Assembly: GCF_964656455.1 (NCBI RefSeq)
Contig: NC_135716.1
Coordinates: forward strand, 105,928,389-105,992,388
Origin: Halichoerus grypus
Lineage: Eukaryota; Chordata; Mammalia; Carnivora; Phocidae
Length of the DNA stretch: 64,000 nt
Direction: 5' to 3'
Shown here piece after piece: positions 11,230-23,310 of the stretch. Numbering within the stretch: the first letter of the stretch is position 1; every line of letters begins with the position of its first letter. The notes beneath the pieces are model-generated. The model saw only the letters and a program-made list of their open reading frames with translations. It ran no database searches and had not been told where the DNA came from. A program made the translations under genes and the position numbers.

Positions 11230-11480
11230 TCTTCCTTTTAGTAACTGAATTCCCCAATCCAATTTTAGCTACATCCGCCACTGCCTAGCCCTGGTCTGTA
11301 TCTCCCAGCTACCACTGCAGGTAGGCGTGACCATGCAACTAAGTTTAGACCAACGGGATGTAAGTAGAAGTGGTCAGTGCAACCTCTGGTTCATCGCTCG
11401 AGGACTCTTGTCTCTGTCTCTCCTCACCCTTTTCATCAAGTGGAAAAGGTATGACTGGAAGTAATCTTTAACTTTTTAAG
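11230..11480 (+). repeat. Ancient interspersed repeat, class unresolved
   Basis: The block GGCGTGACCATGCAACTAAG, ACCAACGGGATGTAAGTAGA, then a CTCTCCTCACCC run resembles an old eutherian repeat with the phrase 'CATGTGACTAAGTTCTGGCC ... ATGGGATGTGAGTGGAAG'. I recognise the phrase but not its class, so I leave it unnamed. The sequence at 16200-16600 looks like the same family. Confidence 0.35.
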
Positions 11481-13234
11481 ATGACCGATCCACTTTGACA
11501 GCCTAAGCTCCTGGATGAGCTCAGGGAGCAGTCCGCAGACACACTCTAGATGGTCCTGAAAGAAAAAGAAACTTCTTTCCTCTCTGAACCATTGGATTGT
11601 TTTCATCTCTTTCCCACAGTGGCTTAGCTGATGCCCGATTACAATAAGTGTCTCCACTGTACAGTTAAGAAAACTAAACTCCCAAGTGTTAAGCAATTTG
11701 CAAAAGTCCACATCATCGATAAGCAGCAAAGTTATACAATGTGATATTTCCAGATACATGTGTTTTGTTTAAAACTGAATAATATATAAAAATTATATCT
11801 TTTTTAACTCAAGAAATGAATATAGAAAGCAACAGAATTTAGGAAGAGATATTAGACATATTTTGAAGACAATGGTCAGGTTAATAATTAGTCTTCATTT
11901 TATATACCTCTGAAGTTAACTTGAAAAATAATCACTGTCTTCTGTTTTTTAACATATTTATTTGTGTAAAGGTTCTTTAGTAGCCTCCTAGCATTGCCAA
12001 GTATCCTTATATATCCTTACATCCTTTTATATATAAAATGATCATAAATTCCTGTTGTTGAATTTAAGCAAATTTATATTTATTTAGTGAGTTTTAAAAT
12101 ATGAAAGCAAAGATATTCTATTAGAATCTGTAGATTTCAAGACATCAGTGTGTATTAACTTCTTTCATTAATTGTTTTGTTTATGACAAATTCATGTGCT
12201 CTGTTTTTACTTTGGTAGTTAGGGAATAAAGGTAATTTAGGTGATTTGAATCGGACTCGGTTCTCCCTTTTGCCCCCCGAAGGGCATTGGCACACACCTT
12301 GCTGAGTTCCGACTTTGCTCCCCACTCTTTTTATCCTGTTTCCAGGCAGAACGCTGTCTGCACGATACAGGATCTGCTCCTGCATCACACAGACCACAGG
12401 AGGATCACGAACCGAGCTACTGGGGACGTATCTCAGGCTTCCTTGTGGAGCTCTGTTGCTGAGAGGACATGTATTTGTGCTCATCAGCCAAAAGGGGAGG
12501 AACGCCATCACTTAAGGGAAGCCCACAGTGGCTTTCTCTGTCTTTTGTGATACAGGATATTTAGAGTAAATATATTGCTTTTCATCATAGTTCACGATGG
12601 GAAACAAGTGAATACAAAATTCTTCCCAGTATTTGATCTTAATAATTGATAATTGGAGAGTGGCAATAGGTTCTTGAAACTGGCCCTCAGAGGACAAAAA
12701 GGGAGTCCAGTATGAAAGTTTGGTCTGCAGACCCCGCCAGTAGTTTGAGCACTGTGATGTATTATGCCAAGCCATCGTTTTCGGCTTGCCAGTTTTGTGT
12801 GGAGAAGGCAAAGGGTTTCTTTCAGAAGTTATGTACTTACATAACCTCCTATGTTCAAAGTACATGTTTGATAAACTGTAAGCTACAGAGTAATTACAAC
12901 ATGCCAGTGTTCTTTATTTTTATGCCAGCAATTTATTCCTTAATTATAGGGAGTTTGTCATATAGTTAATTACTATAGTTTATGAGGAAAAGTCATGATT
13001 TTTCTGAAAGCTAAGTAAATCTGAACATTCATTACATTTGGTTTTATGAAAAGAATTAATCATCTGTGGAAACTGGCCCCTCATATTTCATAGTCCACTA
13101 AATATTTAAGTTGCCAGTAACTTCATTACAGCTGTTTGTAATATCAAATCATAAAAGTCTAACTGTGTATCAGGAGTGAATAAATGATTAAATCAGTGTT
13201 ACATTCCTATAATGGAATCCAGTACCTTATAATG

Positions 13235-13445
13235 CGGTGTTACAGCCACAGGTTCTGGAGGTAGACTGGCTGGGAATTTGGGACAATTTTGACCTTGGGC
13301 AGCTTATTCAAATACTCTGTGAATTTTCTCAATCATAGAATGGACGTTGTGAGAGTTCAATAAGCTAAGAGTAAAGCACTCAGAACAGTATCTGGAACCT
13401 ATAAAGCCCTTATCACTGCCAGTTATTATTACCACTTAACAGTTG
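13235..13445 (-). repeat. MIR SINE fossil, antisense
   Basis: ACAGCCACAGGTTCTGGAGG, ACCTTGGGCAGCTTATTCAA, TTTTCTCAATCATAGAATGG, GAGAGTTCAATAAGC and AGTTATTATTACC follow the antisense MIR order (expected: TTCTGGAGCCAGACTG, TGGGCAAGTTACTT, CTCATCTGTAAAATGG, GGATTAAATGAG). Confidence 0.75.
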
Positions 13446-13518
13446 AAATGGATGGGGTAAATCAAGATGTGGAAAGTTTTCTGATACATATTGTAAAGGT
13501 TTTTTGTTTGTTTGTGTT

Positions 13519-13522
13519 AATT

Positions 13523-13561
<39 letters not shown>

Positions 13562-13772
13562 TTTGAGAAAGAGAGGGAGAGTGTCCATGTGCCCCTGAGT
13601 CAGGGGGTGGGATAGCAGAGGGGAAGGGAGAGGGCCACAAGCTGACTCTGCGCCTGCTAAGCCCTTGAGCTCTTGGATCAAGTTGCAGGGCTGGATCCCA
13701 GGTCCCTGAGATCCTGACCTGAGCCAAAACCAAGAGTTACGTGCTTAAAAGCCTGAGCCACGCAGGAGCCCC
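13519..13772 (-). mobile_element. SINEC (older type), antisense, long (TTTA)n tail
   Basis: A (TTTA)11-like tail at about 13519-13562 is followed by GAGAAAGAGAGGGAGAG, a diverged middle, CCCTGAGATCCTGACCTGAG and GCCTGAGCCACGCAGGAGCC. No clean target duplication is visible and divergence is higher than in the other copies. Confidence 0.85.
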
Positions 13773-13974
13773 ATGGTTGTTGTTTTTTTTTTAAGTTGAT
13801 ATATATATCGTGTGTGTGTATGATGAAGCTAGTTATGTAAATTACCGCACAAGATAAATTCTTTCTAGTAAGATAGAAAAGAGCATGTAGATGAAAGAGA
13901 GAGAGAGAGAGAGAAACTAGATACCAATCTGAAAGCAATGCTTCAACCTAAGGAAGCAACTGGGATAGTGTACT

Positions 13975-14110
13975 AGATTTCTTTTCTTTCTTTCCCTTCT
14001 TTTTGTTCCTTTGTTCTTTCGTTTTTTCATTCTTTCTTTTTTTCCTTTCATCCTCCCTTCCTCCCTTTCCTCTTTCTTTTGTTCTCTTTCTCTTTCTTTT
14101 TCTTTCTATA
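13975..14110 (+). repeat. Polypyrimidine (TTTC/TTCC) tract
   Basis: About 130 bases of nearly pure C and T made of CTTT, TTCC and TCTTT units. It is simple sequence and may be an old decayed microsatellite. Confidence 0.9.
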
Positions 14111-15944
14111 ATGAATAATGCATGAATAATTGTGTAACAGAAATAATTACAATTATGCTCTAAGGAGGTTCTGGTTATGCTTCCTCTTATTGACTACCAA
14201 TATGTTCAGATTTACCGAAGTCCCTTGGAAAGATTCCCTCACAATAATTTAAATCCCCGTGCTCCTTCCTTATGTGTCACAGGAATTTAAAAGGATCCTT
14301 TTAAAAATGTTTGCTCTATTTTTCTCTGCTGAACTGAGCATGGAGACCTTGGTTGTGGCTCCCATGCCCTCATGCCTAGGGTCCAGGTTCCCTTGGCACA
14401 CCTGCAACCATACTCATTCCAGGTCCCATCTGTCCTGAGAACCTGCACACAAGCCTTGTGCAGGTGCCTCTTACTTAAAGGATCCACAAAGTTCCCACTC
14501 CACCAAGGCTCCAAGGAACCAGCTTTCTTCATAGGTCACACCACTTCCTTTCAGACTCGTCCTTTTCTGGCTCCTGCCTTCAAGGGCCCATGCATCCCAG
14601 ACAAAGCTTCGGTGGTGCCAGCTTCAGGATGGCTCCAAATACATGAAATTTCTATTAATTATTCTGGGAGTTCAGAAACTTCTGGGAAGTGGAGATGGAG
14701 ACATTTACATATTCATTATCTTTAGCTCCTTATATTAGCAAGAGTAAAGTAAGAATTAATATCTTAATAGCTGTGTCATGAAGAGTAAAAACTAGATAGA
14801 GTAAAATTTTAGCCATTTCTACTAAATATCATATATATTAATCCGATTTGAAGGATGTCACCAAAGGACGATTAAAGTGTTTCTTTGCCAATAAAGAAGT
14901 TCAAAATTGTGGAATTGGCTAAAATCCTATAGAATCTCAATAATACACCAAAATTTGAGAGAGTAAAGATAGAGATAGGAGCAATCTCTGGGAGAATGAG
15001 GAGTCTATTCTATTTAGAACACATTTCAGCACCTTGAACAAACACCATTTTGAGACTGGGTTAGCAAATAGGCAAATACATGACAAAAGAAAGCCTTCAG
15101 GCAAGAAATTTTCCCTCTGATCAAGCTTCTAATTAATATAGGTTCATAGTAAATGAGGGAGTTCTTTTCCTCAACTGAATGGGTGCTATAAAATGGAATG
15201 GAGAGTTACCTTCATTCAAAAACAAAAAAAAAAGGTGGCTCCAGAGACTGCATCTACCTGGAGTAGAGGTTACGCTGAAGAGATTAACAATCTTTCTGAT
15301 GGTCCAACAACCATGGGGATGAAACTGTATAGGAACAAAGTGATGTTCCTATAGTCTCAGCTTCTTCTCCCACTCCACTCATCAAATCATCAAAATGATG
15401 TTATAAAACTACATTCACCATCTTTTCAGCTCAAGATTTGATGTAAAGATTCCTTGACTCTTCAGGAATAATTTGGGGATCTTTGATGAATCTTCTCCCT
15501 CCGTTTTAGGGAGACAAACTGAGCTAAATCTATTATGATTCAAGTATAAATAACTAGGACAATTATTTAAATCCTTTAAAATGATTTCATGACACAGATG
15601 AGAAAGAGACACATTTCAAGAGTTAGAATATGTTTTTGGAAAAAAAGATTAACTACAAGAAATTTAATTAAATTTATTATAGAGAGCATCTTCTTTTCAC
15701 TGTCAAGGAAATTAAAGAAAATATGAGAAATGAGAGATGAAAGTTAGGTGGCACAATGGCACAATTAGGAAACTAAGAAAACAAGTAATATTATGGCAGG
15801 ATGGAAACCAATAGTAGAAACCATAAAGAACAAAATCCACACTGGATAAAGTCATATCAGTTATATTAAGGACAGGTTTCAGCATATGTCATAAAAGAAC
15901 AAGAAAATAAAACTGATCTGAGAAAAGATAACAGATACAGAAGA

Positions 15945-15997
15945 CATACGACAGTATGTCGTATGAATCATTGTAGATGATGAATCACTGTAGATCC
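15945..15997. repeat. Perfect 9-base inverted repeat next to a 17-base tandem duplication
   Basis: CATACGACA, spacer GTA, TGTCGTATG forms a perfect hairpin at 15945-15965. A 17-base unit (GAATCATTGTAGATGAT, then GAATCACTGTAGATCCA) follows twice in tandem. Confidence 0.85.
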
Positions 15998-16199
15998 AGA
16001 AGAAAAGGATAAATAGAACTAGAGCAATATTCAGAGATATGTATGAAGGAGACTTTTCTTTCAAACAAATACCTTTATTCTAGAAGGGTTAACTAGATAC
16101 AAGGTAAAATTAAAATATATACTAAAACATAGATGATATTTCTCAGTGAAATTTTTGAGTTTCAATACTGAAGAAAGAGACCTATAAATTCTGTGGGAG

Positions 16200-16610
16200 A
16201 TGTTATTATTGTTCCCAATTATTAACTACCACCTTCCTTTGGCAGAGTATCCTTCCTCCAGTTATTTTGGATTTGGTCAATAACATGTGAATGAACCTGA
16301 TTTATGCCCCATCAATCAGAAACTTGTAGAGACATCAAGAGTTTTTGCCAACTTTATTGCTCCTCGGCTTTTTTTCTGGAAAAGTCCATGTTTCAGATAG
16401 GGACTGCTTCCTCAGCCTGTACCCCAGAATGGGAATACACAAGAAACAGAAGAGCATGCAAACGCTAGGCTGGAGCAGATCTATAGAACCTGACCACCAA
16501 CATGTGGTATGAGGGAGAAATACTTATTTGTTGTTGGAAGCCACTGTGCTTTTGAGGTTATAATATGGTATACCTAGTGAAAACTAACACACACACCAAG
16601 GCAGAAAAAT
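16200..16610 (+). repeat. Ancient interspersed repeat, class unresolved
   Basis: TTTGGTCAATAACATGTGAA, CAGATAGGGACTGCTTCCTC and TTGTTGTTGGAAGCCACTGT are phrases of an old eutherian repeat ending in a 'TTGTTGTAAGCCACTGAG' type tail. I recognise the tail, not the subfamily. Confidence 0.45.
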
Positions 16611-16629
16611 TAGGTTACCGACCCAAGAC

Positions 16630-17545
16630 TGACAGTATATTGGCCTCAGACCTCTCTCTCCATAACAGTAGATGCCAGAATAGAAAGGAGTAATGTCTTC
16701 AGAGATTTCAAAGAAAAAGTTTGTGACATAGAATTTTATTTCCACCGAAAAGGTCATTTAAGTGTTCAAGATAACCATAAAATACCAGATATGCAAGAAT
16801 TCAGGAATTATATTACTCATGAAATATTACCAGAAGATGTTTACCAACTAACTGAGCAACACACCAATATCTGGAGCTTTCAAAGATTTTATTTATTTGT
16901 CAGAGAGAGAGAGAGGCAGGAAGAGAGAGAAGCAGGCTTCCCACTGAGTAAGGAGCCCAGTGCAGGATTAAATCCCAGGACCCTGTGATCATGACCTGAG
17001 CCAAAGGCAAATGCTTAACTGACTGAGCCATCCAAGTATCCCGACCTGGAGCTTTCAAATTGGCAAAGTCATGATATGAATGAATTGGCAGAAAGAATGG
17101 AAACCATTTACATAAAGAATTAATTGGAATTGGCTATGGTAATTACAGAGAAAAGTTAAACAATTAATTTAAAGAGAAGATATATAAAAAAGAAAATAAT
17201 ATAATAATGACAAAACGAGACAGATATCCTAGATAATACCAACAAAAGTAAAATTATGATAATTTCCAGATTTTATAAAGGAGGGACTCAGTATCACTGT
17301 TTTGTTCTTGACATTGCTTACTAGAAAAATATAGGTTGAAGCATTTTTAAAAGTTATCGAAAGTAATTAAAAACAATCTATAAAAGTCCAGTAACAAACT
17401 ATAATATATCAGCAACACATGTGTCAAAAGATTGATGTCTATAATATATGAAACATCCTAACTGAAAAATGAGCAACGTTCATAAATATGCAAATTATTA
17501 GAGATCAAATGCAAATGGAAAATAAATATATGGAAAGTATTCTCT
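16630..17545 (+). mobile_element. HAL1/L1M-type fossil, sense, interrupted by a SINE
   Basis: GATGCCAGAATAGAAAGGAG, ACATAGAATTTTATTTCCAC, ACCAGATATGCAAGAATTCA and TTACCAGAAGATGT resemble the HAL1/old L1 stretch 'AATTCTATACCCAGC ... CAGACATGCAAG ... GGAGGATGTGCT'. It is split by the SINE at 16885-17045. Boundaries are approximate and the 5' limit is unclear. Confidence 0.5.
16885..17045 (-). mobile_element. SINEC, antisense
   Basis: ATTTTATTTATTTGTCAGAG, then a GAGA-rich tract, then ATCATGACCTGAGCC and GACTGAGCCATCC. An exact 14-base duplication CTGGAGCTTTCAAA (16871-16884 and 17046-17059) frames it. Confidence 0.94.
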
Positions 17546-19227
17546 GTCACCTTTTTTCCCTTTTCTTTCATTTTTTCTTTCTTTTATGGAGGTATAATTG
17601 ACATATAACATTATAGTAGATTAAGGTGTACAACACAATGATTTGATATTTGTATATATCCCAAAATGATCACCACAATGAGTTAACACCCGTCACTGTG
17701 TAGTTACAATTGTTTTCTCATGATGAACACATTATTTATAGTTATCATACTGTATATTATGTCCTCATGACTTATTTTACAACTAGAAGTTCGTAACTTT
17801 TGACTCCCTTCACCCATTTTGCCCATCCACCACCCCTTGCCTCTGGCAATTACTGATATGTTCTCTGTATATATAAGTTTTGTTTTGGTTTTTCAGACCA
17901 TGTATAAGTGAGATCATATAGTATTTGTCTTTCTTTCTATAACTTATGTTAACATAGTGCCCTCAAGGCCCATCCATATTGTTGCAAATGGCAAGATTTC
18001 TTTCTTATTTATGGTTAAATAATAGTCTGTTGTATATATATTTACTACATCTTCTTTATCCATTCTTCCATCAATGGACACTTAGGTTGTTTCCATATCT
18101 TTGTAAATAATGCTGCAGTGAACATGGGAGTGCATATATCTTTTCAAGTTATAGTGTTCTCATTTCCTTCAGATAAATACCTAGAAGGGGAATTGCTGGA
18201 TCATATGATAGTTCAATTTTTAATTTTTTGAGGAACCTTCATACTGTTTTCCATAGTGGCTGCACCAATTTACATCCCCACCAACAGTGCACAAGTGTTT
18301 TCTTTTCTCCACATCTTTGTCAACACTTATTATTTCTTGTCTTTTGATAATAGCCATTTTAACAGGTGTGAAGGGATAGCTCATTGTGGTTTTGATTAGA
18401 ATTTCCCAGACACATAGTGATGTTGAGCATCTCTTCATGTACCTGTCAGCCATCTGTATGTCTTCTTTGAAAAAAATGAAATTCAGATTTTCTGCCCATT
18501 TTTTTCCATCAGATTGTTGTTTTTGCTGTTGAGTTGTATGATTTCTTTACATATTTTGGATATTAACCTCTTCTCTAATATATGATTTGCAAATATTTTC
18601 TCCCATTCACTAGGTTGCCTTTTTATTTTGTTGATGGCTTCTTTTGCTGTGCAGAACCTTTTTAGTTTACTGTCTTTCTACTTATTTATTTTTGGTTTTG
18701 TTGGTTTTGTTCTTGGAGTCAGATCCAAAAAAATCATCACCAAGATCTGTGTCAAGGAGCTAACTGCCTATGTTTTCTTCTAGGAGTTTTATGGTTTCAG
18801 GTCTTACATTCAACTCTTACATCCATTTTGAGTTAATTTTTTTGTATGGTGTAAGATATTGATCCAGTTTCATTCTTTTACATGTGGCTGTCCAGTTTTT
18901 ACAACACTATTTCCTGAAGAGACTGTCCTTTCCTTATTGTATATTCTTGCCTCCTTTGTCATAAATGAATTGACCATATGTTCAAGAGTTTATTTCTGGG
19001 CTCTCTGTACTGTTCTATTGCTATATGTATCCATTTTTATACCAAATACCATACTGTTTTGATTACTATAGTTTTTTAATATAGTTTGAAATCAGAGCGT
19101 GTGATACCTCCAGCTTTGTTCTTCTTTCTCAAGATTGCTTTGGCTATTCAGATTCTTGTGTTTCTATACAAATTTTGGGATTGTTTATTCTGTTTCTGTG
19201 AAAAATGTCATTGGAATTTTGATAAGG

Positions 19228-19422
19228 GGGCGCCTGGGTGGCTCAGTTGGTTAAGAGTCTGCCTTCAGCTCAGGTCATAATCTCAGGGTCCTGAGATTGA
19301 GCCCCATGTCAGGCTCCCTGCTCAGCAGGGAATCTGCTTCTCCCTCTCCTGCTGCCCCTCTTCTTCTACTTGTGCTTTCTCTCTCTTTCTCTCAAATAAA
19401 TAAATAAAATCTTTTTAAAAAA
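19228..19422 (+). mobile_element. SINEC, sense, nested in the antisense L1
   Basis: GGCGCCTGGGTGGCTCAGTT head, CT-rich middle and AAATAAATAAATAAAATC tail. An exact 15-base duplication GGAATTTTGATAAGG lies at 19213-19227 and 19423-19437; removing the SINE restores continuous L1 sequence. The chance frame at 19086-19280 reads through the junction. Confidence 0.97.
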
Positions 19423-19523
19423 GGAATTTTGATAAGGACTGCATTGAATCTGGAAATCACTTTGGGTAGAATGGGCATTTTAACAGTATTGATCTTCCAA
19501 TCCATGAACATGGGATATCCTTC

Positions 19524-19526
19524 CAT

Positions 19527-19565
<39 letters not shown>
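19524..19565. repeat. (ATTT)n microsatellite
   Basis: About ten ATTT units inside the antisense L1. Likely length-variable. Confidence 0.95.
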
Positions 19566-19700
19566 TTCTTTCAATTTCTTTCATCAGTGTCTTACAGTTT
19601 TCAGTGTACAGGTCTTTCCTTCCTTGATTAATTTTAATCCCAGGTATTGTATTCTTTTTGATACAATTTTAAGTGTGATTGTTTCTTAATCTTTCTTTCT

Positions 19701-20031
19701 TTTTTTTATTATGTTATGTTAATCACCATACATTACATCATTAGTTTTTGATGTAGTGTTCCATGATTCATTGTTTGCGTATAACACCCAGTGCTCCATT
19801 CAGTACATGCCCTCTTTAATACCCATCACCAGGCTAACCTATCCTCCCACCCCCCTCCCTGCTAGAACCTTCAGTTTGTTTCTCAGAGTCCATAGTCTCT
19901 CATGGTTCATCTCCCCCTCCAATTCCCCCCCCTTCATTTTTCCCTTCTTGCTATCTTCTTCCTTTTTTTTTTTTTTTTTAACATATAATGTATTATTTGT
20001 TTCAGAGGTACAGGTCTGTGATTCAACATTC
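19701..20031 (-). mobile_element. Short 5'-truncated younger L1 3' end, nested in the older L1
   Basis: The carnivore L1 3' UTR phrase ATAACACCCAGTGCTCCATT is followed by a C/T-rich region and ACATATAATGTATTATTTG. A T-run on the left is the poly-A tail of a minus-strand insert. A 12-base exact duplication ATCTTTCTTTCT (19689-19700 and 20032-20043) proves an independent insertion into the older L1. The two overlapping chance frames here are not genes. Confidence 0.92.
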
Positions 20032-21169
20032 ATCTTTCTTTCTAATAGTTTGTTATTAGTATATAGAAATGCAATGGATTTTTATATCTTGCAATCTTAC
20101 TGAACTTATTAGTCCTAAGAGGTTTTTTTGGAGGAGTCTTTAGGTTTTTCTACATATAACATTATGTCATCTGCAAATAGTGAAAATTTTACTTATTCCT
20201 TTCCAATTTGAATGCCTTTTACTTTTTTTCTTTTCCTAATTGCTCTAGATAGAACTTCCAATACTATGTTGAATGAAAGTGGTCACAGTGGCATCCTTGT
20301 CTTGTTACTGATCTTAGATGAAAAGCTTTCAGCTTTTCTCCATTGAGTATCTTAGCTGTGGGCTTGTCATATATGGCCTTTATTATATTGAGATACGTTC
20401 GCTCTATACCCACTTTGTTGAGAATTTTTATCATAAATTGATGTTGAATTTTGCCAAATGCTTCTTACCTATCTATTGAGATGATGATATGATTTTTATC
20501 CTTCATTTTGTTAATGTGGTATATCATACTAATTGACTTGTGGATGTTGAAAAATCCTGCATCCCTGGAATAAATCTTACTTGATTGTGCTGAATTATCC
20601 TTGTAATGTGTTGTTAAATTTGGTTTGCTAAGATTTTGTTGACGATTTTTGCGTCTATGTTCATCAGGGATATTGACCTATAATTTTCTTTTCCTGTGGT
20701 ATCCTTTTTGGTGTTGGTATCAGAGTGTAATACTGGCCTTGTAAAATATATTTGGAAGTATTCTTCCCTCTTGTATTTTTTTTGGAGTTTGAGAAGAATT
20801 AGTATTAATTCTTTTTAAAATGTTGGTAGAATTCACCCGTGAAGCTTTCTCGCCCTAGACTTTTGTTTTGGGGGAGGTAAGAAGATTACTGATTTAATCT
20901 CCTTACTAGTAAGATTTTCTATTTCTTCGTCATTCAGTCTTGGAAGGCTGTATGTTTCTAGGAATTTATCCATTTGTTCTAGGTTGTTCAATTTATTGGT
21001 GTATAATTGTTCATAGGAGTCACTTATGATCCATTGTATTTTTGTGGTATCAGTTATAACATCTCTTTTACTTCTGATTTTATTTATTTGAGCCCTCTCC
21101 TTTTTTCTTGATGAGTCTAGCTAAAGGTTTGTCTATATTGTTTATCTTTTCAAAGTTTCTGTCACTTTT

Positions 21170-21359
21170 TTTTAAAGATTTTATTTATTTATTTGACAGA
21201 GACACAGCGAGAGAGGGAACACAAGCAGGGGGAGTGGGAGAGGGAGAAGCAGGCTTCCCGCAGAGCAGGGAACATGATGTGGGACTCGATCCCAGGACCC
21301 TGAGATCATGACCTGAGCTAAAGGCAGACACTTAACAACTGAGCCACTCAGGCACCCCG
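21170..21359 (-). mobile_element. SINEC, antisense, at the L1 edge
   Basis: TTTGACAGAGACACAGCGAG, GGAACACAAGCAGGGGGAGT, CCTGAGATCATGACCTGAGC and GAGCCACTCAGGCACCCC. An exact 16-base duplication AGTTTCTGTCACTTTT lies at 21154-21169 and 21360-21375. The AGCGAGAGAGGGAACACAAGC type middle is what I associate with arctoid copies. Confidence 0.97.
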
Positions 21360-21379
21360 AGTTTCTGTCACTTTTGATG

Positions 21380-21575
21380 AAAATTCATTAAGAGTCTTTT
21401 ATGGGATGCTTACAAAGTTGGTTCTCACCCTGTAAGCAATGGGGAGCCGTTAAGGAGTTTAAGAAAGCAGAATGAATTAAAGGAGAATAGCAGTGGAACA
21501 AAACAAAAGCCAATCTGGGAGGTTATTGTAAAAATCCAGATAAATGATAAAGATGACATAGACTAGATCTCAATA
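21380..21575 (-). repeat. L2 fossil, antisense
   Basis: AAGCAATGGGGAGCCGTTAA, AGTTTAAGAAAGCAGAATG, GGAGGTTATTGTAAAAATCC resemble antisense L2 coding sequence (GGGAGGCTATTGCAGTAGTC). Confidence 0.6.
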
Positions 21576-21658
21576 CAGCCATGTCATGTCATTTTGACTG
21601 ACCAGGCATCCTTTAGCAAAGTCTGATTTAGTCAGATGTTGATTCTGATCAAAGGAGT

Positions 21659-22003
21659 TGCCTTAGTTTGTTCAGGCTGCTATAACAAAGTGCCATAGAC
21701 TGGGGGGCTAATCAACAATAGAAATTTATTTCTCAAAGATCTAGCAGCTGGAAAGTTCAAGATCAAGATGTCAGCAAACTTAGTGCTTGGTGAGGGCCTG
21801 TTTCCAGTGTCCTCAAATGGCAGAAGGAGTAAGGGAGCTCTCTGGGGTCTTTTTTATAAGCGCACTAATCCCATTCATGAGGGCCCCACCCTCATGACCT
21901 AATCACCTCCCCCTCCAAAGATCCTACTTCCAAACACTATCACATTGGGGATTAGGTTTCAACATTGAATTTGGGGAGGACACAAACATTCAGTCTATAA
22001 GCA
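21659..22003 (-). mobile_element. MaLR solo LTR (MLT1/MST type), antisense
   Basis: The reverse complement starts TGCTTATAGACTGAATGTTT and runs through CTAATCCCCAATGTGATAG, AGGTGATTAGGTCATGAGGG, ATGAATGGGATTAGTGC, an AATAAATTTCTATTG polyadenylation region and ends in CA. That is the complete MaLR LTR order. No internal region is attached. Confidence 0.9.
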
Positions 22004-23144
22004 AGGGTTATCTAACTATCCCAATGATTTACAGTGGAAAAAGGCTAAACTGCTAGCCAGGCTGTCACAAACAGAACTGTCCCCCAAACCCCACCCCCAG
22101 AAACATGCTGACCTTTCATCTGTGTCATTTGCCTGTTATCTCCTAAGAGATTTCTTTTGTCTATAACTAATGAGTAAGGAGTACATTGACATCCATTCCA
22201 GGGATCCTCCTGGGCCAAGTTGCATTCATCACAGCAGCAAAGCACTGAACACTTTTGTCCTTTTCCTCTCTCTTTCCCTCTGCTTATTCTCAGTCTAAGG
22301 CAAAACGCTGGCATTCAGATTTGCATAGGTAAGCATATGCAAATAATGTGTGCATATGCGTTATTGATTTTAACTGATGCTATACAGAAAATCTAAGGAA
22401 AGGAATACTTTAGCAAAAGAACAAAAAAAATCTTAAATAAATATGAAGATAGATAGGATTTGATAGAAAAGGGTATATTTCTAATAGATCTAAGAATTCA
22501 TATCTACATAGTTTTATTAAGGCAGTTAAGCCACTATAATCACTTATAGCTAATTTGGGATAATTATGAGAGTTAACTTAGTGAATGTAACCAGGTATAA
22601 AAGACGCTTTTTGAGAAAATAATTTTGTTTCCATCTAAACATAGGCATTATTTTTTCTTAGGTTTACATGATCTAATCAAGTGAATCAAAGGGAATTCCC
22701 TTCTGCAGGGGAACAGAAAAGGGAAGATAATGATAGGGATAATTTATAAGATTATAGTTTTGTATTTTAGGTAAGGGACTTTTCACCAACTTGTACCACC
22801 CAAGAAGCTCATAGTGTAAAAAGCACACCCTGATTAACAGAAGTATCACCTAATGAAAGTGGTACGCAGTGATGACAGTTCCAAAAATCTAGAATTGTCA
22901 TAATAAGTGTGTCTTATTACAGATGGAAATTACCATGCTTTTTTGAGATTTAATTTAATTCCCATGGCTATTGCAAAGGAAAATAATATGAATAGGAAAA
23001 TTCTAAGGGAATTCACAGTGACCCAGAGAAGCATATGCATTGACCTTTACATTTACTGTTTTGCAGATTATAAAATCACAAAGGTCATAGAGAAGCCTGA
23101 GCTGAAATTAAGGCAGAGTGGGGCTGGGGGCAGATGGAGAGTCA

Positions 23145-23310
23145 GGCTTCTGCAGCTAGAAATCCTGAGTTTGAAGCCTTTTTTGGTGACATAATAAGTA
23201 GGTGGGATTAAACAAATTACCCCTCCTTACCTGAAAAACTGGTACAATAATGATTCCTTTGTTGGGTAACTGTTGGAATTAACAGATCACAAATAAACTT
23301 CTTGGCACAC
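23145..23310 (-). repeat. MIR fossil, antisense
   Basis: AGGCTTCTGCAGCTAGAAAT, GTTTGAAGCC, TTACCTGAAAAACTGGTACA, AATAATGATT follow the antisense MIR order. The end of the 95-residue frame at 22907-23194 overlaps it and is a chance frame. Confidence 0.55.

Larger units (their letters stand above)
17541..21169 (-). mobile_element. 5'-truncated L1, antisense, carrying nested insertions
   Basis: Read on the minus strand this is L1 3' UTR plus a large part of ORF2. The + strand shows antisense landmarks such as GGAGGTATAATTGACATATA near the 3' end, CCATTCTTCCATCAATGGAC, ATTGCTGGATCATATGA and TCTTCCAATCCATGAACATG. The poly-A side is the T-rich tract at 17551-17585. The flanks TCTGTCACC (17543-17551) and TCTGTCACTTTT (21158-21169) look like the L1 target duplication. 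Three later insertions sit within or at its edge (19228-19422, 19701-20031, 21170-21359). ORF2 is full of stops, so the element is dead. Confidence 0.88.

Noticed and set aside
12155..12511. 118-residue minus-strand frame
   Set aside because: No family match by eye and overlapping frames on the other strand. Kept only as a CpG-enrichment observation.
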